Assembly: GCA_030066215.1 (NCBI GenBank)
Contig: JASJCA010000008.1
Span: forward strand, 1 to 49,453
Length of the DNA: 49,453 nucleotides
DNA from: Rhodobacter sp.
GTDB lineage: Bacteria; Pseudomonadota; Alphaproteobacteria; Rhodobacterales; Rhodobacteraceae
Direction of reading: 5' to 3'
The position numbers and the translations under genes were made by a program. Each line of letters starts with the position of its first letter. Within the stretch, counting starts at the first letter, position 1. Positions 1 through 7,905 of the stretch are shown here, piece after piece. The notes under the pieces were generated by a model. That model searched no databases. It was not told where the DNA came from and saw only the letters and a list, made by a program, of their open reading frames with translations.

Positions 1-1369
1 GCCGGGCATGGGGGCGGTAGGGCAGGTAATAGCTGCCGCCGATCCCGGTGATGCCGTCGATCAGATCGCGGGTCATCCGCGCCATGTCGGCCTCGGCCCG
101 GGCGGTCATCTCTTGGCTGAACGACATCACCGCGGCGATCCGCGGGCCCGGCGCATAGGCCAGCCAGCTGTCGGGATCGCTATCGACGAAGCGCAGGGTG
201 ACGTTGAGGAACTCCTGGTAGGAGGCCGGGATCACCTGGCGGCAAATCTCCACAAACTCGGCGAACCTCTCGGGGGCGACGAAGTATTCGTGCAGGATAT
301 CGGTGCGGTCGGGATCGCGGTCGTCGAGAGTCGCCACAGGCTCGTTGATCAGGCTGTTGCGGGTCGCCGCGCCGCCGGCGACGGCGGGGCCAAGATCGGT
401 CTCGGTCCACCAACGCAGGCGCTTCATCCGCTCGTTGCCAAGCTGCGCCCGGTAGACCCGGCGCGCCAGATGCGACACCACGCCAGAGCCGCTGGCCGGC
501 GGCAGGTCGGATTGGTCGGCGGCGGGCCGGTAGGTGATCATCAGCGCCTCATCGAAGAACCGCGCCCGGTCCACGTTCAGCCGGCCATAGGCCATGTTGA
601 CCTGCCCGTCGGCAAGCGCGGTGACAAAGCGGTCGCCGAAGTCCTCGGCCGGCATCTCCTCAAACTCGGGCTCCAGCCGGAGGTTCGGGGAGATCGAGAC
701 CTCCATCGCGGTGATCGCGCCGGTCAGGCCATAGCCGCCCATGGTCTGGCCGAAGAGGTCAGCGTTCTCGGTGCGCGAGCAGGTGAGCGCGGTGCCGTCG
801 GGCAGCACCATGTCGATGGCGCGCACGGTGGCGCCCATCGGGCCTTCGGGAACCGGCCAGCCATGGGCGTTGACGCAGAACGTGGCGGCCACGCCGAAGT
901 CGTTGTTCGACTGCATCACGCGCGGGCCGAAGCCCACTGGGTCGAGCGCCGCGATCACCTGCGACCAGCGCGCGCCGGCATGGACCCGCATTGTGGCCGC
1001 CGCGGTGTCGGCCTCGATCCAGCCGTTGTCGAAGGTCACCGCGTGGCCGCCCGCTGGGATCGCCTGGCCGCCCATCGAATGGCGCGCGGCCCCGATATTG
1101 ACCGGCCGACCCTCCGCGGCGGCGTCGGCGATCTCGGCCCGGATCGCCTCGGTCAGAGCGTTGCCCGGGTCTTCACGCATCACGATGTGACGGAAGATCG
1201 GTGTTTCGCTCAGACCGCTGGCGTCGTTCAGGACATCCGCCGCGCTTGAGGCGACCACCCGCTGCGTGCCATCAAGACTGGGGGTCGAGGCCGAATAGCG
1301 CCCAACTGCCACGCCGCCAGCGACGGCGCCGGCTCCGAATAACGCGGTGCGGCGCGTGAGGGTCTTCAT
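1..1369 (-). CDS. Tat-exported FAD-binding oxidoreductase (C-terminus cut by window edge)
   Basis: 456 codons are visible and the frame is still open at the left edge. The N-terminus (MKTLTRRTALFGAGAVAGG) has a twin-arginine motif and a short hydrophobic stretch, so the flavoprotein is probably exported folded. Residues about 65-240 read as a PCMH-type FAD-binding domain of the sugar/lactone oxidase family (GlcD, gulonolactone oxidase, berberine-bridge relatives): the VNIGAARHSMGGQ segment near residues 90-102, with His97 a candidate for flavin attachment, then a Gly-rich QTMGGYGLTGAI segment near 220. The family oxidises alcohol or lactone carbons; the substrate is unknown. The start is the ATG at 1369 with GGGAG about 11 nt upstream. 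It is transcribed divergently from the iron-binding protein gene. The plus-strand frames here are shadows. Confidence 0.85.
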   Translation of the reverse strand, partial: MKTLTRRTALFGAGAVAGGVAVGRYSASTPSLDGTQRVVASSAADVLNDASGLSETPIFRHIVMREDPGNALTEAIRAEIADAAAEGRPVNIGAARHSMGGQAIPAGGHAVTFDNGWIEADTAAATMRVHAGARWSQVIAALDPVGFGPRVMQSNNDFGVAATFCVNAHGWPVPEGPMGATVRAIDMVLPDGTALTCSRTENADLFGQTMGGYGLTGAITAMEVSISPNLRLEPEFEEMPAEDFGDRFVTALADGQVNMAYGRLNVDRARFFDEALMITYRPAADQSDLPPASGSGVVSHLARRVYRAQLGNERMKRLRWWTETDLGPAVAGGAATRNSLINEPVATLDDRDPDRTDILHEYFVAPERFAEFVEICRQVIPASYQEFLNVTLRFVDSDPDSWLAYAPGPRIAAVMSFSQEMTARAEADMARMTRDLIDGITGIGGSYYLPYRPHAR

Positions 1370-1756
1370 CGGTCGTTACGCTCCCAGGGGCCCCGTGGCC
1401 GCACTGTGTCCGATCTATCGGCCAAAAGACAGTCAGGACATCCTTACCGGAGCAAGATCCGCCCCCGAACGGTCCGACGCTGCGGCCGGCGTCTTCTCGG
1501 CAAAACACTCTTGAGCAGCGCGAGGAGGTTGTCCTTCGTTGCGCCATTGGTCCGAGCGACCAATGGGCGACACCCCCTCGCTCCGGTCGGATCGCATCGC
1601 GATCCTAGGCCACCGTCGCTTTGCGACTCATCTCGCGAAAGCACAGAATTCCATGCTGAATCCCGTTTCCGACTGTTTCACTCAGAAAGCTCTTGCCTTT
1701 ATCCGAGGATTCCGTAACTGACTCTTTCTATCGGATTTCTCTGCGGGAACAGACTC
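1370..1756. other. Divergent intergenic region with two short palindromes
   Basis: A 387-bp spacer between two divergently transcribed genes, so it should hold both promoters. Two inverted repeats stand out: CATTGGTC-N5-GACCAATG at 1545-1565, and GGATCGC-N3-GCGATCC at 1589-1605. Either could be a regulator site or a short hairpin. Neither matches an iron-regulator box I know (Fur, RirA, Irr). I see no convincing coding region here. A lone GTAACT half-site near 1713 has no right-hand partner. Confidence 0.4.
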
Positions 1757-2797
1757 ATGCGCATGACACCCAACCCTTCGGTTTTGGCCATTGCCGTCCT
1801 CCTCGGCTCGACCGTCTTGGCCACCGCCGGGTCGCATTCGGCGGGCGAGCTGAACCTCTATTCATCGCGCCACTACGACACCGACGAACGGCTCTATTCG
1901 GACTTCGAAGAGATGACCGGCATCACGATCAACCGCATCGAAGGCAAGGCCGACGAGTTGATCGCACGGATGGAGGCCGAAGGGGCAAACTCGCCGGCCG
2001 ATATCTTGTTGACCGTCGATACCTCGCGCATCGAGCGCGCCAAGAATGCCGGCGTCTTGGCCGCGGTCGAGAGCCCCGTGCTGGAGGCCCGCATTCCCAG
2101 CTATCTGCAGGACGCCGAGAACGAATGGTTCGGCTTCTCGCAACGTGCACGAATTCTGTTTTACGACAAGGACATAGTCACCGACCCACCGGCGACCTAT
2201 GCCGCGTTGGCGGACCCGAAATACGCTGGCCAAATCTGTGTCCGGTCGTCATCGAACGTCTATATGCAGACGATCCTTGCTGCGATCATCGAGCACGAGG
2301 GCGAAGCGGCCGCCAAAGCGTGGGCCGAAGGGGTCAAAAACAACTTCGCCCGCGACCCACAGGGCGGCGACACCGATCAGCTGCGCGGCATCGCTTCGGG
2401 CGAATGCGCCATCGCGATGTCGAACACCTACTATTTTGCGCGCGCGGTGCGCAAAGACGTGAAAGGCCTGCCAGAGGATGTGCGCGCCAAGATCGGCTGG
2501 GTGTTTCCCGATCAAGGCGACGGCAACGGGGCGCATATCAACCTCTCCGCCGGCGCCGTGGCGAAACATGCGCCGAACCGCGACAACGCGGTCAGGTTCC
2601 TGGAGTACCTCGCCAGCGACCAAGCGCAGCAGTATTTCTCGGCCGGCAACGACGAATACCCGGCGGTTCCAGGGGTCGCGGTCAGCCCGGCAGTCGCCTC
2701 GCTGGGGTTCTTCAAGCCCGATGACGTGAGCCTGTCGGCGGTGGCCAAGAACGTGCCGACGGCGCAGATGATCTACAACGAGGTCGGTTGGGAGTAG
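1757..2797 (+). CDS. Fe(III) ABC transporter periplasmic binding protein, FutA/FbpA type (orphan)
   Basis: 346 aa. A Sec signal peptide covers roughly residues 1-25 (VLAIAVLLGSTVLATAG). The mature protein begins ELNLYSSRHYDTDERLY, the typical start of ferric-ion binding proteins of the FutA/FbpA/AfuA group. The tyrosine pair expected to bind iron is at 225-226 (MSNTYYFAR), with Tyr35/Tyr40 as further candidate ligands. The length is normal. The protein would capture ferric iron in the periplasm for an ABC permease, but no permease or ATPase gene adjoins it, so its partner must lie elsewhere. ATG 1757 is followed by an in-frame ATG two codons later; ribosome-binding signals are weak for both. 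No canonical iron box was recognised upstream. Confidence 0.85.
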   Translation: MRMTPNPSVLAIAVLLGSTVLATAGSHSAGELNLYSSRHYDTDERLYSDFEEMTGITINRIEGKADELIARMEAEGANSPADILLTVDTSRIERAKNAGVLAAVESPVLEARIPSYLQDAENEWFGFSQRARILFYDKDIVTDPPATYAALADPKYAGQICVRSSSNVYMQTILAAIIEHEGEAAAKAWAEGVKNNFARDPQGGDTDQLRGIASGECAIAMSNTYYFARAVRKDVKGLPEDVRAKIGWVFPDQGDGNGAHINLSAGAVAKHAPNRDNAVRFLEYLASDQAQQYFSAGNDEYPAVPGVAVSPAVASLGFFKPDDVSLSAVAKNVPTAQMIYNEVGWE

Positions 2798-3561
2798 GGA
2801 CCGGCTGGCCAGTCGGTTGAGGCGCGGCGTTCGCTGCGACCTTCTCGTGTTGCGGCGGCCACCTCCATGCATTTCGGCGCTTCAACGGCAAGGCCCTAGT
2901 CGCGTTGCAGGCGTCTTTTCCTGCAATTCTCGGGCTTGATGTCGCTGGTGGTCGCGCGGAGTGACGTCCAGGCCTGCTTGCTGATTCAGTGCTCGCTCTA
3001 CAGCATGTGCGACTTGCCGCCGTCGTCGTGCTTGACGCCGCGAGGGTCGCTGTCGAACCCGGCCAAATTGAGTGAACCCGCCGGAGCCTGGATGACCCGC
3101 AGGCAATTCTCCCCCCTTGTCATGGTAATCCTGCTCGCCGCAGAGCCTACTGGATTGGAGTCTTGTTGAGGTCTCGGAATTGAACAGAACACCTTGGACA
3201 ACGCTCGGTTTCGATCGCGACGAAGCCGACCTTCTGCCCAGGTGCCGCGAATCTCATTGATGAGCCTGATCCGACCGTGATTGCACTAGCTTCAAGCCGT
3301 TCCGGGGGAACCAAACTGCTGATCTTGGCGGCCGCGCGGAAAGACGGCTTCGTGTAACAGCAATCCGGCAGGTCGCTCGCAAATCGAATCGCCGGTGGAC
3401 GTGGTGGCTTGCAGCGTCGGGCAGCGTGTGGCATCAGGCGGTATCTCTGGCACAGATCCGCAGGGCCGAACATCATCCCGTCACTTGGGAGGGATTTCGT
3501 CTATGCCGGTTTTCACAGGACCCATCGTTACAGCGCCCGGCCCAATTTGCCGATCAGCCTC
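2798..3561. other. Gene-poor spacer, no recognisable gene
   Basis: About 760 bp with only short, mutually overlapping open frames in several frames and both strands, none with a family motif I recognise. A minus-strand frame of 66 aa (2998-3201) and a plus-strand frame of 77 aa (2936-3169) overlap; neither has a good ribosome-binding site. Base composition is less GC-biased at third positions than in the neighbours, which suits non-coding or decayed sequence. Confidence 0.5.
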
Positions 3562-3783
3562 ATGTCGGGCGCACTGCAGATGAGGGACGCTGCGCTTTGC
3601 GACGAACTCTTGGTCTCGGAGGTCCGTGTCCTCCCGTTAGACGTCGTTGCCGTGTTGCCGCTTGGTGCCGTCGCCGACGCAAAATCCGCGAACTGCGCCC
3701 CGGGCGTCACGCGCGCTGATGTCGCAGTGAATCTCGGCCGGTTGCAGGCCGAATTCGCCGCTCTCCGTGGTCGGAGGCTGTAG
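3562..3783 (+). CDS. Unrecognised short ORF abutting the deaminase gene (possible remnant)
   Basis: 73 codons if started at ATG 3562; the frame is open upstream to 3409. No family recognised. The product is rich in Ala, Val and Leu and ends in a basic tail (LRGRRL). The one argument for reality is its end: the stop TAG (3781-3783) overlaps the GTG at 3783 and lies 2 nt before ATG 3786 of the next gene, as in translationally coupled operons. It could equally be the decayed C-terminus of a larger gene whose 5' part has been lost in the preceding 760 bp. Confidence 0.25.
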   Translation: MSGALQMRDAALCDELLVSEVRVLPLDVVAVLPLGAVADAKSANCAPGVTRADVAVNLGRLQAEFAALRGRRL

Positions 3784-3785
3784 TG

Positions 3786-5033
3786 ATGGACGCAAGCGAC
3801 ACCGCGGTCAGGCTGCCCCGGGTCGGCATCCCGTCCAGCGTGCTCTCCGATCCCGAGCGGTTCGGCGGTGCAACGCGCGGCGAGCTCCAATGCGGCACAC
3901 TGGTCTTGCAGGCTGGCCGTGCGGTGAGACTAGAGCCCGAGGCCGGGGAAGATTTGCCCGAGCGCATCCTCCTTCCGCGCCTGACTGAGGCGCATGTCCA
4001 TCTCGACAAATGCCACAGCGTCGATCGCTGCATGGGGTCCGGCGGCGATCTTAGTGGTGCTCTTGAGGCTCAACGGCGCGACAAGGCATTTTGGACCCGC
4101 GACGACCTACTCGATCGGGCACAGCGCGGGCTGCAAGAGCTTGAGGCAGCAGGGTGCGGGACGGTCCGGACCCATGTGGATTGGGGCAGTGCCGAGGGTG
4201 ACCCTGAGGTGCCCCTGGCGTGGGAGGTTCTCGGCATATTGGCCGGGCGGGCGGCTGAGCAGGGCATGCTCGTTCAACGCGCCGCGCTGACCGGGATCGA
4301 CGAGATGGCCGATGCGGACCGAGCCGAACGCGTCGCTCGGCGTGTCGCGGAGGGCGGCGGCGTCTTGGGTGGCTTCGTCCTGGACCAATCGGACCGTGAA
4401 ACGGGACTGCGCAATCTCTTTTCGCTGGCCGAGCGGTTCGGTCTGCCGCTTGACTTCCATGTTGACGAAGGCCTCGACCCCGGTCTCGACGGGCTCGAGC
4501 TGATCGCCGACATCGCGCTCGAGACCGACCATGCGGGCCCGGTCCTTTGTGGCCATGCCTGCAGCCTGGCGTCCCGATGTGCAGACGACGTGGCCCGTAT
4601 TGGCGACAAGCTGGCTGCGGCCGGCATCGCCGTTGCGGTGCTGCCGGCGACCAATCTCTATTTGCAGGGGCGCCGAGACGGGACGCCGGATCGACGGGGG
4701 ATTACACGCCTGCGCGAACTGGCTGCCTGTGGCGTCGGGATCGTCATCGGCACCGACAATGTGCGGGACGCGTTTTGTCCAATCGGCCGGCACGACCCAA
4801 TGCACTCTCTCTCGCTGTGCGTTCTGGCCGGGCATATCGATCCGCCCTTTGGACGCCTCCTGCCGATGATCACCATCGCGGCCCGACGTGCCCTGGGCCT
4901 GCCGGACATGACGGTGGACGGCGCCGATGCGCGTGATCTTCTGGCCGTGCCTGGGCATAGCCTATCCGATCTTGTTTCCGGCGCCTCGGCTCCCAGGCCG
5001 CTGAACGCTGTTTTGGGAGTGGACCATGTCTGA
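3786..5033 (+). CDS. Cytosine deaminase-like metal-dependent amidohydrolase
   Basis: 415 aa from ATG 3786 (GTG 3783 is in frame and possible); GGAGG lies just upstream at about 3776. The metal-site pattern of E. coli cytosine deaminase is fully kept: H70 and H72 in AHVHLDK (H61/H63 in CodA), H225 and E228 in FHVDE (H214/E217), H257 in CGHACSL (H246) and D324 in GTDNVRD (D313). It should therefore hydrolyse a C-N bond in a heterocycle or amide, with a mononuclear metal. The substrate need not be cytosine, since the family also contains isoguanine, creatinine and hydroxytriazine deaminases. It is the first clear gene of an operon with an FAD-linked oxidase (8-bp overlap) and a TauD-like dioxygenase, so the compound is probably a nitrogen-containing organic nutrient. 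Confidence 0.85.
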   Translation: MDASDTAVRLPRVGIPSSVLSDPERFGGATRGELQCGTLVLQAGRAVRLEPEAGEDLPERILLPRLTEAHVHLDKCHSVDRCMGSGGDLSGALEAQRRDKAFWTRDDLLDRAQRGLQELEAAGCGTVRTHVDWGSAEGDPEVPLAWEVLGILAGRAAEQGMLVQRAALTGIDEMADADRAERVARRVAEGGGVLGGFVLDQSDRETGLRNLFSLAERFGLPLDFHVDEGLDPGLDGLELIADIALETDHAGPVLCGHACSLASRCADDVARIGDKLAAAGIAVAVLPATNLYLQGRRDGTPDRRGITRLRELAACGVGIVIGTDNVRDAFCPIGRHDPMHSLSLCVLAGHIDPPFGRLLPMITIAARRALGLPDMTVDGADARDLLAVPGHSLSDLVSGASAPRPLNAVLGVDHV

Positions 5034-6453
5034 CATCCAAAAAACCACACTGGACTGGCCGCGCATCGCGCGGTTGCTGCAACCGGTCGAGACGATTGAC
5101 GACCCGGTGACCGTCAAAAAGCGCAGCCGCGATTTCTTCTGGTACTCGCCGATCCTCAATGCCGAGCTGCGCCGGTCCTTCGGGGACCTTGTCGCGCGGC
5201 CGAAATCGCGTGAGGAGTTGGCCCATTGCCTCGCCGTCGCCTTCGCCGAGGAGGTCCCGGTCGTCCTGCGTGGCGGCGGCACCGGAAACTACGGCCAGGC
5301 GGTGCCGTTGCGGGGTGGGTTGATCATCGAGACAACCGCGATGAACCGCATTCTGGAGATCGGCGAGGGCTTTGTCCGGGTCGAAGCCGGTGCGCTGATG
5401 GCTGACATCAACGCCGCACTGGCGCCGCGGGGGTGGGAGATGGCGATGTTTCCCTCGACCCAGGACATCGCCACGGTCGGCGGCTTCGTCGCCGGCGGCT
5501 CTGCTGGGATCGGATCGATCGCCAATGGCCCATTGCGCCAGAAGGGCAACATCGTGCAATTGAAGGCGCTGTCCGTCGAGGCGCAGCCAGTCGAGCATGT
5601 GTTCGACGCCGAAGCCGCGCTGCAGATCCACCACGCCTGGGGGCTGAACGGCGCGATCACCGAGGTGACATTGCGCACCGTGCCTTTGCGGGATTGGGTC
5701 GGGTGCATGGCCGGTTTCGACAGTTACCGCGACTGCTATGCGGCGGGCTATGCGCTGGCCTCGGCACCGGAGACGGAAATCGCGCGCAAGCTTTGCTCGG
5801 TGGTGGATGCGCGCATCGTCGACTATTTCCGACGGCTCGAGGCGCAGGTCCCCAAGGGTCACCACCTTCTTGTAACGCTCGTTCCGCGTGAACAGATGGG
5901 TGCGCTCCAGGCCCTGGTCGACGCGTTTGGTGGCACGCTGCATCTTGCGATGGACGAGGCCGAACGGCAGGCGGCCAAGCTGCCGCATGTGTTTGAATTC
6001 GCTTACAATCACACGACGTTGCAGGTGCTGAAATCGGACCGTTCGGCGACCTATCAGCAGATCGGTGTGCCCGATCCTGCGGATGCCGATCGGGTCGCCG
6101 CGATGCGCGACCGGCAGGGCGGTGAGGTCTGGCCGCATCACGAATTCACCCGGGTCGAAGGGGTCGTTGCGGCGGCCGACCTGCCGATCATCTGGTTCCG
6201 CGATGCCGCGCGCTTGGCTGAGATCAACGCAACTTACGAGGCCGACGGCTTCACAGTCTATGACGCGCATGTGCATGTGATCGAGGGCAATCACATGCAG
6301 CCGGACTATCGTCACCTCGCCTGGAAGAAACGGCTCGACCCCAAGGGCCTGCTCAATCCCGGGAAATCGCTGGAATGGGAAAAGGTCCGCCATCTGCCCG
6401 CCGAAGACATCGAGGCACTTGCGGGGCTCGGCGGAGCGACCAATGAGAATTGA
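5026..6453 (+). CDS. FAD-linked oxidase (GlcD/PCMH family)
   Basis: 475 aa. A PCMH-type FAD-binding domain covers about residues 50-230: DLVARPKSREEL, then the pyrophosphate loop LRGGGTGNYGQ at 81-91, GALMADINAAL and TVGGFVAGGSAGIGS. The C-terminal half is an FAD-linked-oxidase substrate cap ending in LDPKGLLNPGKSLEWE, the usual closing motif of the GlcD/D-lactate dehydrogenase group. Such enzymes oxidise 2-hydroxy acids or related alcohols, passing electrons to oxygen or a carrier. There is no export signal, so it is cytoplasmic. The ATG overlaps the deaminase gene by 8 bp, which implies coupled translation. The dioxygenase follows within 20 bp. Confidence 0.85.
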   Translation: MSDIQKTTLDWPRIARLLQPVETIDDPVTVKKRSRDFFWYSPILNAELRRSFGDLVARPKSREELAHCLAVAFAEEVPVVLRGGGTGNYGQAVPLRGGLIIETTAMNRILEIGEGFVRVEAGALMADINAALAPRGWEMAMFPSTQDIATVGGFVAGGSAGIGSIANGPLRQKGNIVQLKALSVEAQPVEHVFDAEAALQIHHAWGLNGAITEVTLRTVPLRDWVGCMAGFDSYRDCYAAGYALASAPETEIARKLCSVVDARIVDYFRRLEAQVPKGHHLLVTLVPREQMGALQALVDAFGGTLHLAMDEAERQAAKLPHVFEFAYNHTTLQVLKSDRSATYQQIGVPDPADADRVAAMRDRQGGEVWPHHEFTRVEGVVAAADLPIIWFRDAARLAEINATYEADGFTVYDAHVHVIEGNHMQPDYRHLAWKKRLDPKGLLNPGKSLEWEKVRHLPAEDIEALAGLGGATNEN

Positions 6454-6469
6454 GACGGAGGCGCGCGCT

Positions 6470-7363
6470 GTGGCGAAATTCGATCTGAAACCACTCATTC
6501 CGGCGTTCGGTATGGAGGTGCGCGGCTTGGACCTGATGGATGTCAGCGCCGACACTCTGTTCCCCGATATCCGCGCGCTGTTCGAGGAGCATTCGGCGCT
6601 TCTCTTTCGCGGCCAGGATCTGGCGCCGGAGAAGCACCTGGAACTCGCGCAGCTCTTCGGGCCGATCGAGGACCGTCAAGCCGACGAGCGCAAGCCAGGT
6701 GAAGCCTTCACGATCCCCGAAGTGTCCAACGTCACGGAGGATGGCACGACCGCAGGCGAGATGGATCTTAAGACGCTGAATTTGAAATCGAATTTTCTGT
6801 GGCATGCCGACAGCACCTTCCTTCCGGTTCCGGCGCTATCGAATATCTTGGTCGCCCGTATCGTCCCCACCGAAGGCGGGGCGACGGAACTGGCCTCGAC
6901 CCGGGCGGCCTGGGCCGAGATGCCGGAGGAGTTGAAGGCCCGGATCAAGGGGCGCGGCATCTGGCACCGCTATAGCCATTCGCGCAAGAAGATCTCCGAG
7001 GAATTGGCCAAGCTGCCGATGTTCGCCAAGTGGCCGGACCAGCACTGGGCCTCGGTCTGGCCGAACCCCGTGAATCGGCGCGAGGCGCTCTATATCGCGA
7101 GCCACGCCTTCCAAGTCGACGGCTACGACGAGAGCGAAAGCGAGACGCTATTGGCGGAGTTGACGGAGTTTTGCACGCAGCCACGCTACGTCTACTCGCA
7201 TCGCTGGGAAGTCGGCGATGTGCTGTTGTGGGACCAGCGAGCGGTCATGCATCGTGGCACTCCGTGGCCCTACGACCAGCCCCGGAAGCTGTCCAGCATC
7301 TGTTCCAGCGCTCGTGAGTCCGATGGGCTCGCGGCGATCCGCATGACCCCTGAACTCGCGTGA
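6470..7363 (+). CDS. TauD/TfdA-family Fe(II)/2-oxoglutarate dioxygenase
   Basis: 297 aa if started at GTG 6470, which has GGAGG 8 nt upstream and gives the standard family N-terminus (KPLIPAFGMEVRGLDL). In-frame ATG 6443 would add nine residues and overlap the previous gene. The iron triad is present: H112 and D114 in LWHADSTF and H261 in VMHRGTPW; Arg272 fits the 2-oxoglutarate carboxylate ligand. Members hydroxylate a substrate carbon, often releasing sulfite, a phenol or an amine; the closest overall look is TfdA/alpha-ketoglutarate dioxygenase rather than taurine-specific TauD. As third gene of the deaminase-oxidase operon, it probably acts on the same N-containing compound, but which one cannot be inferred. 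Confidence 0.88.
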   Translation: MAKFDLKPLIPAFGMEVRGLDLMDVSADTLFPDIRALFEEHSALLFRGQDLAPEKHLELAQLFGPIEDRQADERKPGEAFTIPEVSNVTEDGTTAGEMDLKTLNLKSNFLWHADSTFLPVPALSNILVARIVPTEGGATELASTRAAWAEMPEELKARIKGRGIWHRYSHSRKKISEELAKLPMFAKWPDQHWASVWPNPVNRREALYIASHAFQVDGYDESESETLLAELTEFCTQPRYVYSHRWEVGDVLLWDQRAVMHRGTPWPYDQPRKLSSICSSARESDGLAAIRMTPELA

Positions 7364-7367
7364 CGGG

Positions 7368-7859
7368 ATGACCATGGAGCTGCTTTTTTACCTCGTCGAT
7401 GCCGCGCTTGTCGCGGGGCTTGCGGTGTGGATGATCGTTGCGGTTGCAGACAATTGGCGGCACCCGCGCATGAACGAGGAAAGCGTGGCGATGGTCGTCC
7501 GCCTCGACCTGATGGAGCGTGATTATCCCGACGAGTTCCGGCTGATCGCCCACCGCCGGATTAACGATCCCAAGACGATCGGCCGCCTGTTTCGCTTGAT
7601 CCGGCTGGTCGAAACCGTGGCGGCTGTGGCGCTTGGTCTTGCGGCCCTGCTGCTGGGCCTTGCGGCGGCTGGCCTGGTGGCCCATGGCGTCGCCACCGGT
7701 GCCGCGCTATCGAGCGTCACGCTGTTTACGTCGATCTGGGCCGGGTTCGTGATCGGGGGCAACCACTTTGCCTATTGGTATTGCCACCAATGGGCGCAGT
7801 CGAACCACTTCATGCTGATGTATTGGGGGTTTCTGGTCCTGATCGTGCTTTTGCTGTGA
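7368..7859 (+). CDS. Small integral membrane protein, DUF2165-like
   Basis: 163 aa, four predicted membrane helices at about 5-27, 81-105, 114-131 and 148-163, with a charged cytoplasmic loop after the first. The segment WAGFVIGGNHFAYWYCHQW followed by a final helix resembles the signature of DUF2165, a family of small inner-membrane proteins without a known function. It starts 5 nt after the dioxygenase stop and is clearly the last gene of that operon. It might help move the substrate or anchor an enzyme, but there is no direct evidence for either. Confidence 0.6.
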   Translation: MTMELLFYLVDAALVAGLAVWMIVAVADNWRHPRMNEESVAMVVRLDLMERDYPDEFRLIAHRRINDPKTIGRLFRLIRLVETVAAVALGLAALLLGLAAAGLVAHGVATGAALSSVTLFTSIWAGFVIGGNHFAYWYCHQWAQSNHFMLMYWGFLVLIVLLL

Positions 7860-7905
7860 GACGCGTTGGGGCCCAGGCTTGGCCCGAGCCCCCTGCGACC
7901 TGTGC

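Noticed and set aside
8..1249. 413-codon plus-strand open frame
   Set aside because: Shadow of the minus-strand FAD oxidoreductase; the product is rich in Gly, Arg and His with no family motif.
1710..1725. GTAACTGAC half-site upstream of the iron-binding protein as another TetR operator
   Set aside because: No GTTAC partner at 6-bp spacing; the right half is unrelated.
1693..2724. 343-codon plus-strand open frame
   Set aside because: Out-of-frame shadow of the iron-binding protein; Arg-rich, no domain.
2998..3201. 66-codon minus-strand frame as a transposase or phage remnant
   Set aside because: No recognised motif, no flanking inverted repeats, weak start.
4870..6555. 561-codon minus-strand open frame
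   Set aside because: Antisense to the FAD oxidase and dioxygenase genes, whose active-site motifs are complete on the plus strand.
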